Assembly: GCA_031296915.1 (NCBI GenBank)
Contig: JAVDPC010000006.1
Coordinates: 62,001 to 126,000 of the forward strand
Direction of reading: 5' to 3'
Length of the DNA stretch: 64,000 nt
Source: Cerasicoccus frondis
Lineage (GTDB): Bacteria > Verrucomicrobiota > Verrucomicrobiia > Opitutales > Cerasicoccaceae
The notes beneath the pieces were generated by a model. The model was not told where the DNA came from, made no database searches, and was given only the letters and a program-made list of their open reading frames with translations. This document shows, piece by piece, positions 1 through 10,581 of the stretch. Position 1 is the stretch's first letter; each line of letters starts with the position of its first letter. The position numbers were made by a program, and so were the translations under genes.

Positions 1-846
1 CTCGCCAGTGTAGTTTGGCGCACCGACATAATCCTGCGCCGCATAGTGATACAAACCCAGCAGCAGCACCGCAATAATCGGGAACAGCGAAGCCAGCGTC
101 ACAATGCCAAAACCAGCATTACTGGAATCCTCGTCGCCAACGATGCGGCAGACGCCAATGCCCAGCGCCAGCACCAGCGGAACAGTCACCGGGCCCGTTG
201 TCACCGCGCCACAGTCCCAGGCCAAGCCTACAATTGGCGCAAGCACGTCGTTAAAATGCGCATAGACCGTTAGCCCCGCCAGGAGCCCGATCAGCGGCAT
301 GATGAACATTTTCAGCGACCAGCCGCGGAAAAACCGCAAGACGCCGAGCAACACTGCAATGCCCACGCCAATCGCCACACTGACCACGAGCTGCGTCGAA
401 AAGTCATTCAGCAAACTGTAGAGCAACGGCGCGTCATTGGGACGAACACCGGCCCCCGCAGCTCGCAACACCGCAATCGCCGGTTCAGCAAAGGTGGCCA
501 GGCCCCCCAGCACGAAGGCAAAAGCCAGGATCGCCGGCAGCTTGGCGTTTCGTGGTAAAACCGCGCCAATGATTTCTCCCAGCGGCATCAGCCCAAGGCG
601 CAACCCTTCCATGAAAAACATCAACCCCAGCGCCACAACAAACACGCCGACGCCGATCATCCCAGCATAGACCAGCGGAACGCCGAGGATCAGGATCTGG
701 AACGCCGCCAGGTAAACGATGATGAACCAGATGCTCTTGACCTGCTCAAAAAATTTATCGCGAAAGTAAGGCGTCAACAAGCGAAGCGTGCCCCGAAGCC
801 CCAGCTTCGGCGTACTCCAGCCCATTGACTGACCCTCGCTCGCCAT
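1..846 (-). CDS. DUF1538 family integral membrane protein (C-terminus cut by window edge)
   Basis: I translated the minus strand from the ATG at 846; the frame is open for 282 codons to the window edge, so the C-terminus is missing. The product is very hydrophobic with about seven or eight likely membrane segments. A block reading CGAVTTGPVTVPLVLALGIG, preceded by FAEPAIAVL and MPLGEIIGAVLP, is the hallmark of the DUF1538 family. Members of this family have been reported as subunits of a cation/proton antiporter (UmpA/UmpB), which I recall but cannot check. No clear Shine-Dalgarno sequence precedes the ATG, and a second in-frame Met eight codons in (825) is possible. A second DUF1538 domain could lie beyond the edge. 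Confidence 0.85.
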   Translation of the reverse strand, partial: MASEGQSMGWSTPKLGLRGTLRLLTPYFRDKFFEQVKSIWFIIVYLAAFQILILGVPLVYAGMIGVGVFVVALGLMFFMEGLRLGLMPLGEIIGAVLPRNAKLPAILAFAFVLGGLATFAEPAIAVLRAAGAGVRPNDAPLLYSLLNDFSTQLVVSVAIGVGIAVLLGVLRFFRGWSLKMFIMPLIGLLAGLTVYAHFNDVLAPIVGLAWDCGAVTTGPVTVPLVLALGIGVCRIVGDEDSSNAGFGIVTLASLFPIIAVLLLGLYHYAAQDYVGAPNYTGE

Positions 847-961
847 CGGAAGCTAAGATCGCGAATTTCACGCCTGCGCCAAGCGTAAAAGCTTTGCAAT
901 TAAGCAATTGGCGAACGTTTTACCCTTTTCCGCGTTTCAGACTGGGATCAAGCCAGTGTGG

Positions 962-1630
962 TTAAATCGCCCGGCCAAAGGGAGGAGCATTGACTTCGCG
1001 CGCATGCTTCAATGCAGCAATCCCATCCATAATTTTCGCGGCGGCGTTTTCATATCGCTGGCTGTCCGCCTTGCCGCCATCATAGTCACTCACTGGAATT
1101 GCCGGGCCAAAGCTCACGCCTAGCGGCTTGAAGAGTCGGGGTAATTTTTGATGGCGGTTCCACATCTCATAACTGCCAAAAATGCGAGCTGGCACCACCG
1201 GCACTTGCGCACGGCAGGCGATCATCCCAATCCCCTTTTTGCCCGCGTGCAAATGGCCGTCAGGCGTGCGTGTCCCCTCCGGAAAAACCAAAAGCGCGGC
1301 ATCTTCCTTGAATGCGGCAAAGACGCGGCGAAACGCCTGCAAATCACGCTCGCCATCACGGTCAATCGGGATGGCGTTGAGGTTCGTAATCAACGTGCCA
1401 AAAGCGCCCTTCCACAGTGTATTACGCGCAAAGAAATGGAGCTCGCGCGGACACGCGGCCGCAAAGACGGGCGGATCAAGAAAGCTCGCGTGGTTACACG
1501 CCAGCAGGAACGGCCCCTCGCGCGGCACGTTCGCGGCCCCATGCACTTGCAACCCATTAAAAGTGTAGAACCATCCCGCCAGCGCCGCCCGGCAGTTTCG
1601 GTAAAATGGCTTCATTGGGTAAGTGATCAT
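962..1630 (-). CDS. plsC: 1-acyl-sn-glycerol-3-phosphate acyltransferase (PlsC-type)
   Basis: A 222-residue acyltransferase that would place the second acyl chain on lysophosphatidic acid to give phosphatidic acid at the inner face of the cytoplasmic membrane. It shows the HX4D catalytic motif in NHASFLDP (around residue 47) and the FPEGTR substrate-binding motif (around residue 117), in the usual spacing, and has the short length of the family. The start ATG lies two bases after the cmk stop codon, so the two genes are almost certainly co-transcribed; cmk-plsC pairs are common in bacteria. No good ribosome binding site is visible, which fits translational coupling. Confidence 0.93.
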   Translation of the reverse strand: MITYPMKPFYRNCRAALAGWFYTFNGLQVHGAANVPREGPFLLACNHASFLDPPVFAAACPRELHFFARNTLWKGAFGTLITNLNAIPIDRDGERDLQAFRRVFAAFKEDAALLVFPEGTRTPDGHLHAGKKGIGMIACRAQVPVVPARIFGSYEMWNRHQKLPRLFKPLGVSFGPAIPVSDYDGGKADSQRYENAAAKIMDGIAALKHAREVNAPPFGRAI

Positions 1631-1632
1631 GG

Positions 1633-2295
1633 CTAGGCGCGATTCGATACCCGGTTTACGATTTCATCGACCACTTCTTCCAAAGTGAGGTTGGAGTTGT
1701 CGATGCGCTCTGCGCCTTCCGGGCAAGTCAAGGGCGCTGTTTTGCGTGAGGAATCAATTTTATCGCGCGCTTCAATGGAGTCCGTCTGCCCTTCAGCGGC
1801 GCGGCGCTGGGAGCGCGTCGCGGCGTCGGCTTCCAGGAAAATGCGGAGCGTCGCGTCCGGGAAAATCACCGAGCCAATGTCGCGCCCCTCCATAATGAGA
1901 CCGGCAAAGCCCTCTGCCTGCGCGATGCCCGCCTGACTGCGCTGATAGTTGAATAAAAACTGACGCACGGCCGGTATCGCGGCGTAGGGCGAGACCGTGG
2001 CGTTCACCGCGTCGCTGCGTAAATCATTCTCCGAAGGAACCTTGCCAGCCAAGGCAATGCGCGCGCTGCGTCCCACCAATTGAGTGTCCAAAGGCAAGCC
2101 CTGCAATTTCTCCGCTACAGCGGCTTCATCATCCGGCGAAACTCCCGCCTGCAGCAGGGCAAAGGTCACCGCGCGATAGTGCGACCCCGTGTCGACATGC
2201 ATCAGGTTCAGTCGCTCAGCAACAAGCCTTGACGTAGACGACTTACCGCTCGCCGCACCGCCATCCACGGCAATGATCAGAAAATCTGGTTTCAT
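1633..2295 (-). CDS. cmk: Cytidylate kinase
   Basis: A 220-residue (d)CMP kinase that makes CDP/dCDP in pyrimidine nucleotide supply. The P-loop DGGAASGKSSTS is at the N-terminus, followed by the conserved HVDTGSHYRAVT stretch that binds the nucleobase, and EGRDIGSVIFPDA and the lid region with DKIDSSRKTAPL. I chose the ATG at 2295 because it gives the normal N-terminus; a GTG seven codons upstream at 2316 is less likely and has no ribosome binding site. The gene precedes plsC by two bases and follows the rRNA methyltransferase gene, whose stop is about 55 bases upstream. Confidence 0.95.
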   Translation of the reverse strand: MKPDFLIIAVDGGAASGKSSTSRLVAERLNLMHVDTGSHYRAVTFALLQAGVSPDDEAAVAEKLQGLPLDTQLVGRSARIALAGKVPSENDLRSDAVNATVSPYAAIPAVRQFLFNYQRSQAGIAQAEGFAGLIMEGRDIGSVIFPDATLRIFLEADAATRSQRRAAEGQTDSIEARDKIDSSRKTAPLTCPEGAERIDNSNLTLEEVVDEIVNRVSNRA

Positions 2296-2349
2296 TCTTA
2301 AACTACTTTGGAACACGAATAGCCAATAGGGCGACTGAAAATCTTATAA

Positions 2350-3570
2350 TTATTCAACACGAGATAAGGTGGCGACATTCTCGATGTGTCGTGTTTGCGG
2401 AAAAAGATCGAATGGCTGGATGCGCTCAATGCGATACCCGCCTTCGCGCAGAATCTTTAGATCGCGCGCCTGAGTCGATGGATCGCACGACACATAAACC
2501 AGCCGCTTCGGGCCAAGGTTGAGCAGTTGGCGCAAGAAAAGTTCATCACAACCGGCGCGGGGCGGATCGATGATCATCGCGGTTTCGTCACCGGGAAAAG
2601 TCAGTGACTCAAAGATTGCCTCGGACTTGCCGATCGTAAATGTGGCATTCGTAATCCCATTGGCTGCGGCGTTCAGTCGCGCCAGCTCGATGGCCTGATG
2701 GTTGATCTCCACGCCAGCCACGTGCTCGAACTCACGGGCGGCGGAAATGCCAAACACGCCCACCCCACAGTAGGCGTCAACGAGGTAGCGCAGCTTCACC
2801 TTGCCAATTTCCGCCAACACGTAGTCGATCATCTCAGGCAGGATGTAGGGATTGTTCTGGAAAAATTCCCCCGCCTTAAACTGGAACACGATGTTGCCCA
2901 CTTTCGCGGAAACCGTCTCGCGCGGATCCGTCACGACGCCTTCTAACGTATCGCGCAAGAGCAGTGTGGAGCCGCGCTTAAACTTATCTTTCCGCGCAAA
3001 GATTTTTTTGCGCTCAATGGGCATTGCCTCGTTGATATTTTCCGTCGCAATCGGGCAATGCGGCACGTCGATCAGTGAATTACGACGCCCATAACGCTGG
3101 AAGCCGATTTCGAACGTGCGTGACTTCCGACCAGGATGATGCGGCGTCAGCTTTGAGCGATAATAGTACTCTTTGGGCGAACCATGCGTCGACTCTACGG
3201 CAACATCCTCGATGCCGCCCAAACGCTCCATCAGCTCTTTGACCTGGCCACGCTTCCACTCCTTCTGCCCTTCATACGCAAAGTGCTGGTATTGGCACCC
3301 TCCGCAGTCGCCAAAGAGCGGACAGGGCGGCTCCACCCGTTGCGGAGAGGGCTCCAGCACCTCGACCAAGTCGGCATCCGAATAATTCTTATGATTGCGG
3401 AAAATGCGCACGCGAACCCGTTCGCCTGGCAGCGCAAAAGGGGTCATCACGACCCAGCCGTTATCGCGCGCCAAGCCGTGCCCCAGATTGGTCAGGGTCT
3501 CGATGGTCAACTCCAGCTCGTGATGATACGGGTATGGCTCAGGAAGAAAATTGCGCGGCGCTTCTGTCAT
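2350..3570 (-). CDS. rlmD: 23S rRNA (uracil-5-)-methyltransferase, RumA/RlmD type with 4Fe-4S cluster
   Basis: A 406-residue SAM-dependent RNA m5U methyltransferase. It begins with a TRAM-like RNA-binding domain (ETLTNLGHGLARDNG). Next comes a CX5CX2C set, CPLFGDCGGC at residues 83-92, with a fourth Cys in DVPHCPIAT, which together match the iron-sulfur cluster ligands of RumA. The SAM-binding motif DAYCGVGVFG and the catalytic-cysteine motif YVSCDPSTQARDL are intact. I use the ATG at 3570; an upstream TTG at 3588 extends the frame by six codons. Whether it acts on U1939, U747 or both cannot be told from sequence. It diverges from the TrmH-family gene. Confidence 0.9.
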   Translation of the reverse strand: MTEAPRNFLPEPYPYHHELELTIETLTNLGHGLARDNGWVVMTPFALPGERVRVRIFRNHKNYSDADLVEVLEPSPQRVEPPCPLFGDCGGCQYQHFAYEGQKEWKRGQVKELMERLGGIEDVAVESTHGSPKEYYYRSKLTPHHPGRKSRTFEIGFQRYGRRNSLIDVPHCPIATENINEAMPIERKKIFARKDKFKRGSTLLLRDTLEGVVTDPRETVSAKVGNIVFQFKAGEFFQNNPYILPEMIDYVLAEIGKVKLRYLVDAYCGVGVFGISAAREFEHVAGVEINHQAIELARLNAAANGITNATFTIGKSEAIFESLTFPGDETAMIIDPPRAGCDELFLRQLLNLGPKRLVYVSCDPSTQARDLKILREGGYRIERIQPFDLFPQTRHIENVATLSRVE

Positions 3571-3667
3571 CACGCGGTTTCTAGACAACGTATCGCCTGA
3601 ATCAACTGGAATCGGACAGAACGACGAATCCGGTTGATTCGCGGGTGGTGTTGTCTAAACAAGCAGC

Positions 3668-4477
3668 ATGTCCCGATTTCCGCGCATCGAGTCACGCCAG
3701 AATCCACGAATCAAAGGCCTGGTGAAACTGCGCTCCGCCAAGGAGCGCAAAGCCATGGGCGCATTCCTGGTCGAGGGCGAGCTGGAGCTGACTCGCGCCG
3801 TCCGCGCCGACACCTCGCTGAATGAACTCTACTTGTGTCCGGAACTTTGGCGCGACGCCGATGCAGCAAATGCGATCATCGCCAGCGCCGAAAAACAACA
3901 GGCCAAGATTTTTGATGTCACGCGCGATGCCTTTGCCAAAATATCCCTGCGTGAAGGCCCCGACGGCCTCCTGGGCGTGGCCAGCATGCGCAATACGGCC
4001 CTGAGCGAACTGCATTTGCCGGAGGCTCCGCTCATCGTCATTGTGGAGCAGATCGAAAAGCCTGGCAACCTGGGCGCCTTGATCCGCTCGGCAGAAGCCG
4101 TCGGCGCCAATGCGCTCATTGCCTGCGATCCGGTTACGGATTTCTGCAACCCACAAGTGATCCGTAATTCGCGCGGGCTGGTCTTTTCCCTGCCTTGCGT
4201 ATCCACCACCCAGACAGAGCTCGATGCCTGGCTGTTGGAACGGGGCGTCCAAGTGGCGGCAACAACGCCCGACGCCTCCCTCGCCCATTGGGATTGCGAC
4301 TTGACTGGCCCCGTCGCGGTTCTGGCCGGAGCAGAGCACGCAGGGCTCAGCGACTTCTGGCTACAGCGCGCCGAACTCAAACTCCGCATTCCCATGCACG
4401 GTGTCGCAGACAGCTTAAATGTGAACACCGCCACCGCCATCGTTCTCTTCGAGGCCCTAAGGCAGCGTAGTCAGTAA
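3668..4477 (+). CDS. TrmH/SpoU-family RNA 2'-O-methyltransferase
   Basis: A 269-residue SPOUT-class methyltransferase. The three family motifs are clear in the C-terminal half: motif 1 EKPGNLGALIRSAEAVGA, motif 2 VAVLAGAEHAGLSDFW, and motif 3 LRIPMHGVADSLNVNTATA, which together form the SAM-binding trefoil knot. The N-terminal 100 residues look like the L30e-like substrate-binding domain (SRQNPRIKGLVKLRSAKERK). Such proteins methylate ribose in tRNA or 23S rRNA, but the exact site cannot be assigned. The gene diverges from the RlmD-like gene over a gap of about 100 bases, so two RNA-modification enzymes share one intergenic region. Confidence 0.9.
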   Translation: MSRFPRIESRQNPRIKGLVKLRSAKERKAMGAFLVEGELELTRAVRADTSLNELYLCPELWRDADAANAIIASAEKQQAKIFDVTRDAFAKISLREGPDGLLGVASMRNTALSELHLPEAPLIVIVEQIEKPGNLGALIRSAEAVGANALIACDPVTDFCNPQVIRNSRGLVFSLPCVSTTQTELDAWLLERGVQVAATTPDASLAHWDCDLTGPVAVLAGAEHAGLSDFWLQRAELKLRIPMHGVADSLNVNTATAIVLFEALRQRSQ

Positions 4478-4629
4478 TTTTGCTCTAGCCAGTATTTGGC
4501 GCTACGAGGGCGATTTGCGATATTAGCCAGTGTTTTGAGATCGCAACGTGCAGCAAATTAGGTAGTAATCGTCGACCATCAGGGCATTTTTCCCTAAAGC
4601 TCTCAAACAACTAGGCTGATCGCGACGGC

Positions 4630-5559
4630 ATGCTATTCATACTTGCGGGGGTTATTTTACTCTATTTTGGCGCTGAGGGCTTGGTGCGCGGCAGCACCAG
4701 CTTGGCGCTGCGGGCGGGCATTTCACCGTTGGTGGTCGGTTTAACCGTCGTAGCCTTTGGCACCAGCGCCCCGGAACTAACGGTGAGCATCTCTGCCGCC
4801 ACCCGGCAAATGGGCGCCGTGTCCCTGGGTAACGTGCTTGGATCGAACATTTTCAATATCGCCGTAATCCTCGGTCTTTCCGCGCTGGTGCGTCCCCTGG
4901 AGATCCATATCAATTTGCTGCGTCGGGACATCCCGATCATGATCGGCGTATCCGCAATTGGCTTCGGTCTGCTTTTCCTCTCAGAAATTGGGCGAATAGC
5001 TGGAGTCGCTCTCCTGGTGCTTCTGGTAGGCTACATCTACTTCACGATTCATGAATCCAAACGTGAAAGCGCTCAGTCAGCCGAGGCGCTGGACGTGCCA
5101 GAAAAGCCTGCGGGCGTCTGGTGGAAGGACGTAGCGATGCTCATTGTTGGCCTGGGCCTCCTGATCTGGGGCGCGAACCTCTTTGTGGAAGGAGCGATCA
5201 ACATTGCGCGTCGTTTGGGGATCTCCGAAGCCATAATCGGGCTAACAATTGTTGCAGCAGGCACGAGTCTGCCTGAACTCGCAACCAGCATTGTAGCGGC
5301 GCTCAAAAAGCAAACGGATATCGCTGTGGGCAATGTCGTCGGATCCAATATTTTCAACATCCTCTGCATTTTGGGGGCCACTGTGCTGGTCTGCCCGATT
5401 TCAACATCGGGCATCAGCCTCGTGGATGGCGGCGTGATGCTCTTGACCAGCTTAATTCTCCTGCCTCTGGCGCGCACGCAATTAACCATTCAGCGTTGGG
5501 AAGGCGCCGTATTGCTCGCGGTCTATGGAGGCTATTTACTTTGGCTTTGGCCCAAATAG
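4630..5559 (+). CDS. Calcium/sodium antiporter, CaCA family (YrbG-like)
   Basis: A 309-residue membrane protein with about ten hydrophobic segments and the two alpha-repeats of the CaCA superfamily. Repeat 1 has GTSAPELTVSISA and LGNVLGSNIFNI; repeat 2 has AAGTSLPELATSIVAA and VGNVVGSNIFNI. The paired Glu residues in these repeats form the ion site of Na+/Ca2+ exchangers. The length fits the prokaryotic YrbG group. It stands alone: 152 bases of unremarkable sequence precede it and the next gene starts 167 bases downstream. The ion actually exchanged is inferred from the family only. Confidence 0.92.
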   Translation: MLFILAGVILLYFGAEGLVRGSTSLALRAGISPLVVGLTVVAFGTSAPELTVSISAATRQMGAVSLGNVLGSNIFNIAVILGLSALVRPLEIHINLLRRDIPIMIGVSAIGFGLLFLSEIGRIAGVALLVLLVGYIYFTIHESKRESAQSAEALDVPEKPAGVWWKDVAMLIVGLGLLIWGANLFVEGAINIARRLGISEAIIGLTIVAAGTSLPELATSIVAALKKQTDIAVGNVVGSNIFNILCILGATVLVCPISTSGISLVDGGVMLLTSLILLPLARTQLTIQRWEGAVLLAVYGGYLLWLWPK

Positions 5560-5726
5560 GCGTCCTCAGCGCCCCCCCCAAAGAGCGCACAGGCAGAGCA
5601 GTCTGTTCGGCGCCGGGGTTTCAAGATGAAGCAACAGACGATAGGAATCAAAATTTCCGTTACGCTTCTGCGGCATATAAGATTACCGGTTGCGCGGCGG
5701 GCGCGAATCCTGCTAAGGTTCGCCCC

Positions 5727-7223
5727 ATGAAAGACCCGGAGCTGCCTACTAACGAGCTGACTACAAACCGCAAAGCCCTGCTGGTAAACCTGGACCAGGA
5801 CGTCTACGGCACTTTTGCCGAAATTGGCGCCGGGCAGGAAGTCGCCCGGCACTTCTTTAAGGTTGGCGGCGCCGCAGGCACCATCGCCAAGAGCATGTCT
5901 GCTTACGACATGAAGTTCAGCGACTCCATTTATGGCAAGGCCGCACGCTACGTCTCGCGGGAACGCCTCCTGCAAATGCTGGAGCACGAGTACAAGCTGC
6001 TCCAGGAACGCCTTGGCGAAGCTCGGGGCGCCGACACCACCTTTTTCGTCTTTTCCAACACAGTCGCCACCGCCAGTTTCAGCAACCGAAAGCCCGGGCA
6101 TGGCTGGCTCGGCATGCGGTTCCAAATCGAGCCCGGCGGCCCCCCCCATGACATCCTCGTGCATGCGCGTCTGCTGGATAAAACCGCGCAGCTCCAACAG
6201 GAAGCACTGGGCATTTTCGGGGTTAATTTCATCTGGGCTGCGCTCGTCTACCACAACGATCTGGACCGCTTCATTCCCTCCCTGCTCGATCACATCGAGG
6301 AGGAACGCATCGAGGTGGACATGCTGGAGTTCATCGGCCCGCGATTTGAACACATTGAAAACCGCATCGTTGGCTTGAAGCTGGTCGAAAACGGCCTGAC
6401 CAACGCCGTGCTCTTCAGCTCGGACGGCGGGTATCTGCTGCCGATGGAAGCCTTTTACAAGAAGGCGGTCCTCGTCGAGCGCGGCTCTTTCCGCCCGGTG
6501 ACTCATGTGAATGTGGACATGATCACCTGCGCAGGCGGCCAATTTGTGCAGGAAGACGCCATGCAGGATCAAACCGTCATGCCGCTGTTTGAGATCACGA
6601 TGAAGAACCTCCTCGCTGGCGGGCAGGAGATCGATTACAAGGACTTTCTCGCGCGGGTGGACACGATCAACACCCTGGGTTATCCAGTGCTCGTCTCCAA
6701 TTATCAGGAGTATTACCGACTCAGCCAATATTTCCGCCGTTACACCGATCGCATGGTCGGCTTGGTTCTGGGCATCAACCACCTGCAAGCCATCTTCAAC
6801 GAGGAATATTACCAGCACCTGGAAGGTGGCATTCTGGAGTCCTTTGGCCGCTTATTTAAGGAAAACGTCAAGCTCTACGTTTACCCGATGAAGGGCAGTG
6901 GCTACCATGCCTACCTGGCGGGCCAAGGCGACAAATTGCGCGAAACCAACAGCGATTTCGAAAGCAAAATGCTCATCACAGCCGACAATCTTCGGGTGAA
7001 AAACCACCTGCGCCATTTGTATGCCTACCTGCTGGAAAATCATTTCCTCGTGCCCGTGCTCGGCGCCAATCCGGACATCCTCAATATCTTTTCCCGCGAC
7101 ATCATCCGCCGCATTCAAGATGGAGAAGGTGATTGGGAAGACGCGGTCCCGGATAAAGTCGCGGCTAAAATCAAGGCCGACGGCCTTTGGGCCGAAAAAG
7201 CGACTGCGGCCGCAGCCAAGTAA
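5727..7223 (+). CDS. Conserved protein of unknown function (498 aa)
   Basis: A soluble-looking 498-residue protein with no signal peptide or membrane segment. I recognise the N-terminal stretch (KALLVNLDQDVYGTFAEIGA then GQEVARHFFKVGGAAGTIAK) as typical of a widespread uncharacterised family found in Bacteroidota, Verrucomicrobiota and some Deltaproteobacteria, sometimes carrying misleading database names. Conserved-looking blocks include SAYDMKFSDSIYG and FGVNFIWAALVY. I can give no function. The ATG at 5727 is preceded by AAGG at a good distance; the reading frame stays open for 77 codons further upstream into the antiporter gene, but that extension is low-complexity and not family-like. 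Confidence 0.8.
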   Translation: MKDPELPTNELTTNRKALLVNLDQDVYGTFAEIGAGQEVARHFFKVGGAAGTIAKSMSAYDMKFSDSIYGKAARYVSRERLLQMLEHEYKLLQERLGEARGADTTFFVFSNTVATASFSNRKPGHGWLGMRFQIEPGGPPHDILVHARLLDKTAQLQQEALGIFGVNFIWAALVYHNDLDRFIPSLLDHIEEERIEVDMLEFIGPRFEHIENRIVGLKLVENGLTNAVLFSSDGGYLLPMEAFYKKAVLVERGSFRPVTHVNVDMITCAGGQFVQEDAMQDQTVMPLFEITMKNLLAGGQEIDYKDFLARVDTINTLGYPVLVSNYQEYYRLSQYFRRYTDRMVGLVLGINHLQAIFNEEYYQHLEGGILESFGRLFKENVKLYVYPMKGSGYHAYLAGQGDKLRETNSDFESKMLITADNLRVKNHLRHLYAYLLENHFLVPVLGANPDILNIFSRDIIRRIQDGEGDWEDAVPDKVAAKIKADGLWAEKATAAAAK

Positions 7224-7356
7224 GCCAAAGCTAAATAGAGAGAAACACGTCTACTCATTGTAGTCGATTAAACTTCGTTTCGCAAAAAGGTTACGGTACG
7301 CGCAACTGCTACTTTAACCTTTAAGCTTAGTCTTTTAGCCTGTATCACCGCAGGCT

Positions 7357-8652
<1,296 letters not shown>

Positions 8653-8655
<3 letters not shown>

Positions 8656-8924
8656 AGCACTTTTCATCTAGATTGGCCGATCAGGCCGCAGTGATTTTTC
8701 GTGTCCAGCAAGGCGGCTAGAGCGTCGCAGGCTGGAAGCCTGTGAGCGAAAAGCCAACAACGCTGGCGCGGAAAAGCACTCGGTTTAGGGCTTGGGGCCA
8801 GATTGAAAGTTCGCGGCGTTGGCATTTCAATCACGGGCTTCCAGCCCGCTCAATCAAAGCCGCCTTGCGCTGCATCCAATCTATACCCCACCTGACTCGG
8901 CAAATCTAGATGAAAAGTGCTCTA
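8653..8924. mobile_element. MITE-like element, copy 1 (272 bp, IS630-type TA ends)
   Basis: The element begins and ends with a TA dinucleotide and has terminal inverted repeats of about 26 bases starting GAGCACTTTTCATCTAGATT, with the right end the reverse complement apart from one or two bases. A second copy lies at 12270-12542 in the same orientation and differs at only about ten positions. Internal inverted repeats (CAAGGCGGCT with AGCCGCCTTG, and GGCTGGAAGCC with GGCTTCCAGCC) would let nearly the whole element fold back. It has no coding capacity. TA target duplication is the hallmark of IS630/Tc1-mariner transposition, so it is probably moved in trans by such a transposase, which is not in this window. 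Its first three bases supply the metY stop. Confidence 0.85.
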
Positions 8925-8967
8925 GCGGCCTGCCAGATTTGACATTGCGGTATCTGCGCGAAACCCA

Positions 8968-10581
8968 ATGATTTCGGCATCGAGGATGTGGAGTCTTAAG
9001 GGGATATTGTGCGCTATCGTATTGCTGTCAGCCATCACGCTAACGGCGCAAACCGTTCTCTCGTCGGATAACCGCGACATCGTTGTCACGGGAGATCGCG
9101 TGATGCGCGGCATGTTCGACGATGGCTACAGCATTCTGGTGTCCAAGCCACAGGTCGATTACTCTGCTCTGCGCGAAAACCTGATCGATTCGAGCAATGA
9201 CAAAGTCGGACAAAGGATTCAGGCTTGGTACGAGGAAGGCTCGGCCGCAGGCAACGTGGGGGACTGCTATGAAAACCGGGATGGCGGGCACTCGAAACTG
9301 CCACTTCATCGTTTCCAGCAATTTGCGAACATCACCTACGATAGCAGCTTGAAGAAGCAGAAGGCGAATTTCGGCGTCAAGGTCAACATCGCCAATGATC
9401 GTCCTTCGATCATTAACGCCTCACTCGCCATGATGGAGAAACCGGCCTCGCGCAGTATGGCGCGGCTGATCCTGCACAACGCAGAATTTTCATCGCAGCT
9501 ATATTCATTTTACCGGCTCAGTGATTTCATTTTCTACCCAGAGCACAAAGACTACGATCAGGCGGACTGTTTTGCCGTCAACACGCCTTACCTGATTATC
9601 AGCCAGGGATCTTCCGGGTCGGACAGGCCTTTCATGTTCGCTGTGGCGCAAACGTTGGCCAGCTTCCACCCTGCGGTCAAAGAGCGTCTACACCAACGCG
9701 GTCTGCTCGCGCCCACCGTGCAGATGATCATGCGGTGGAATTACCAGGGCATCGGCAACGCCGATAACTACCTGACAGGCAATGCACACCCAACGGCCTT
9801 TGACGGAAAAAAGCTCGACCGTTCCGGCATGGCGAACATGGCGCACGCCATGACCTCGGACTGCCTCCCTCCCCTCGCGATGATCCAAATGGTCAGCGAG
9901 CAATCCAGCGTTAGCGGGGTCGATAACTTTGACGCCGGAGCGAGTGAACACCTGCTGGATACGCCCTGCGCCATTGGCCGTATCGCCCGGGACCTCGCCG
10001 AAACCCGCACGTTTCAGGTATCCGCAGAGGAGAGCTTCGACGTGCATGGGCGGCCACTCACGTTTCATTGGCGCGTCCTGCGTGGCGACACTTCGAAGAT
10101 AACCATTACGCCACTCAATGACGCAGGCTCCCGGGCGGAAATCTCAATCCGCTATCAGCCCAACGTGACTGCGCCGGATCAGCCCGATCTCAGGACCCAT
10201 CGCGTCGACATCGGCGTCTTCGTCGACAATGGCTTTTATTATTCAGCCCCCGCCTTCATCTCGATCTACTACCCGCCCAACGAAGAACGCGTTTACGACG
10301 AGCACGGAACGCTGCAATCGGTCCGCTACCTGAGCCCGCTGGATATGCCCGGCGAAGCCGACATGCTGCTTATCTACAACAAGCCTTGGACCGACGACTA
10401 TCATTACGAAAATGGACAACTCACAGGCTGGACTCGCACGATGCATGACGGCGAGTCCTCCGAGTTCGACGCATCAGGTCAGTTGTTCGAATCCGGCTGG
10501 TTCAGCGACTCTACGCCCAACCCCGCGACTTACACGACCTCACGCACCAGCGTGGGCCTTCAAACCGTGCAATTCGAATAA
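8968..10581 (+). CDS. Secreted protein of unknown function with MORN-like C-terminus
   Basis: A 537-residue protein with an N-terminal signal peptide (hydrophobic ILCAIVLLSAITLTAQT). I do not recognise the main domain. A DGYSILVSKPQVDYSALRE region follows the signal, and the middle has FMFAVAQTLASFHPAVKERL and a His-containing ANMAHAMTSD segment. Residues around 380-440 (RAEISIRYQPN, HRVDIGVFVDNGFYYSAP) look like an immunoglobulin-like beta domain. The C-terminus has short repeats of the type DEHGTLQSVRYL and YENGQLTGWTRTM, resembling MORN/YwqK repeats. Start at 8968 or at the second Met at 8986, both possible. It abuts the ComF-family gene with no gap (TAA directly followed by ATG). Confidence 0.7.
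   Translation: MISASRMWSLKGILCAIVLLSAITLTAQTVLSSDNRDIVVTGDRVMRGMFDDGYSILVSKPQVDYSALRENLIDSSNDKVGQRIQAWYEEGSAAGNVGDCYENRDGGHSKLPLHRFQQFANITYDSSLKKQKANFGVKVNIANDRPSIINASLAMMEKPASRSMARLILHNAEFSSQLYSFYRLSDFIFYPEHKDYDQADCFAVNTPYLIISQGSSGSDRPFMFAVAQTLASFHPAVKERLHQRGLLAPTVQMIMRWNYQGIGNADNYLTGNAHPTAFDGKKLDRSGMANMAHAMTSDCLPPLAMIQMVSEQSSVSGVDNFDAGASEHLLDTPCAIGRIARDLAETRTFQVSAEESFDVHGRPLTFHWRVLRGDTSKITITPLNDAGSRAEISIRYQPNVTAPDQPDLRTHRVDIGVFVDNGFYYSAPAFISIYYPPNEERVYDEHGTLQSVRYLSPLDMPGEADMLLIYNKPWTDDYHYENGQLTGWTRTMHDGESSEFDASGQLFESGWFSDSTPNPATYTTSRTSVGLQTVQFE

Noticed and set aside
3692..4339. A 215-codon minus-strand frame
   Set aside because: It is antisense to the TrmH-family gene, which has three intact motifs.
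5532..6818. A 428-codon open frame on the minus strand
   Set aside because: It lies antisense to the conserved 498-residue protein, has no family resemblance and is a codon-bias shadow of the real gene.
7224..7356. Possible SAM riboswitch in front of metY
   Set aside because: I could not find the conserved core of a SAM-I, SAM-II or SAM-IV riboswitch in the 133-base leader.
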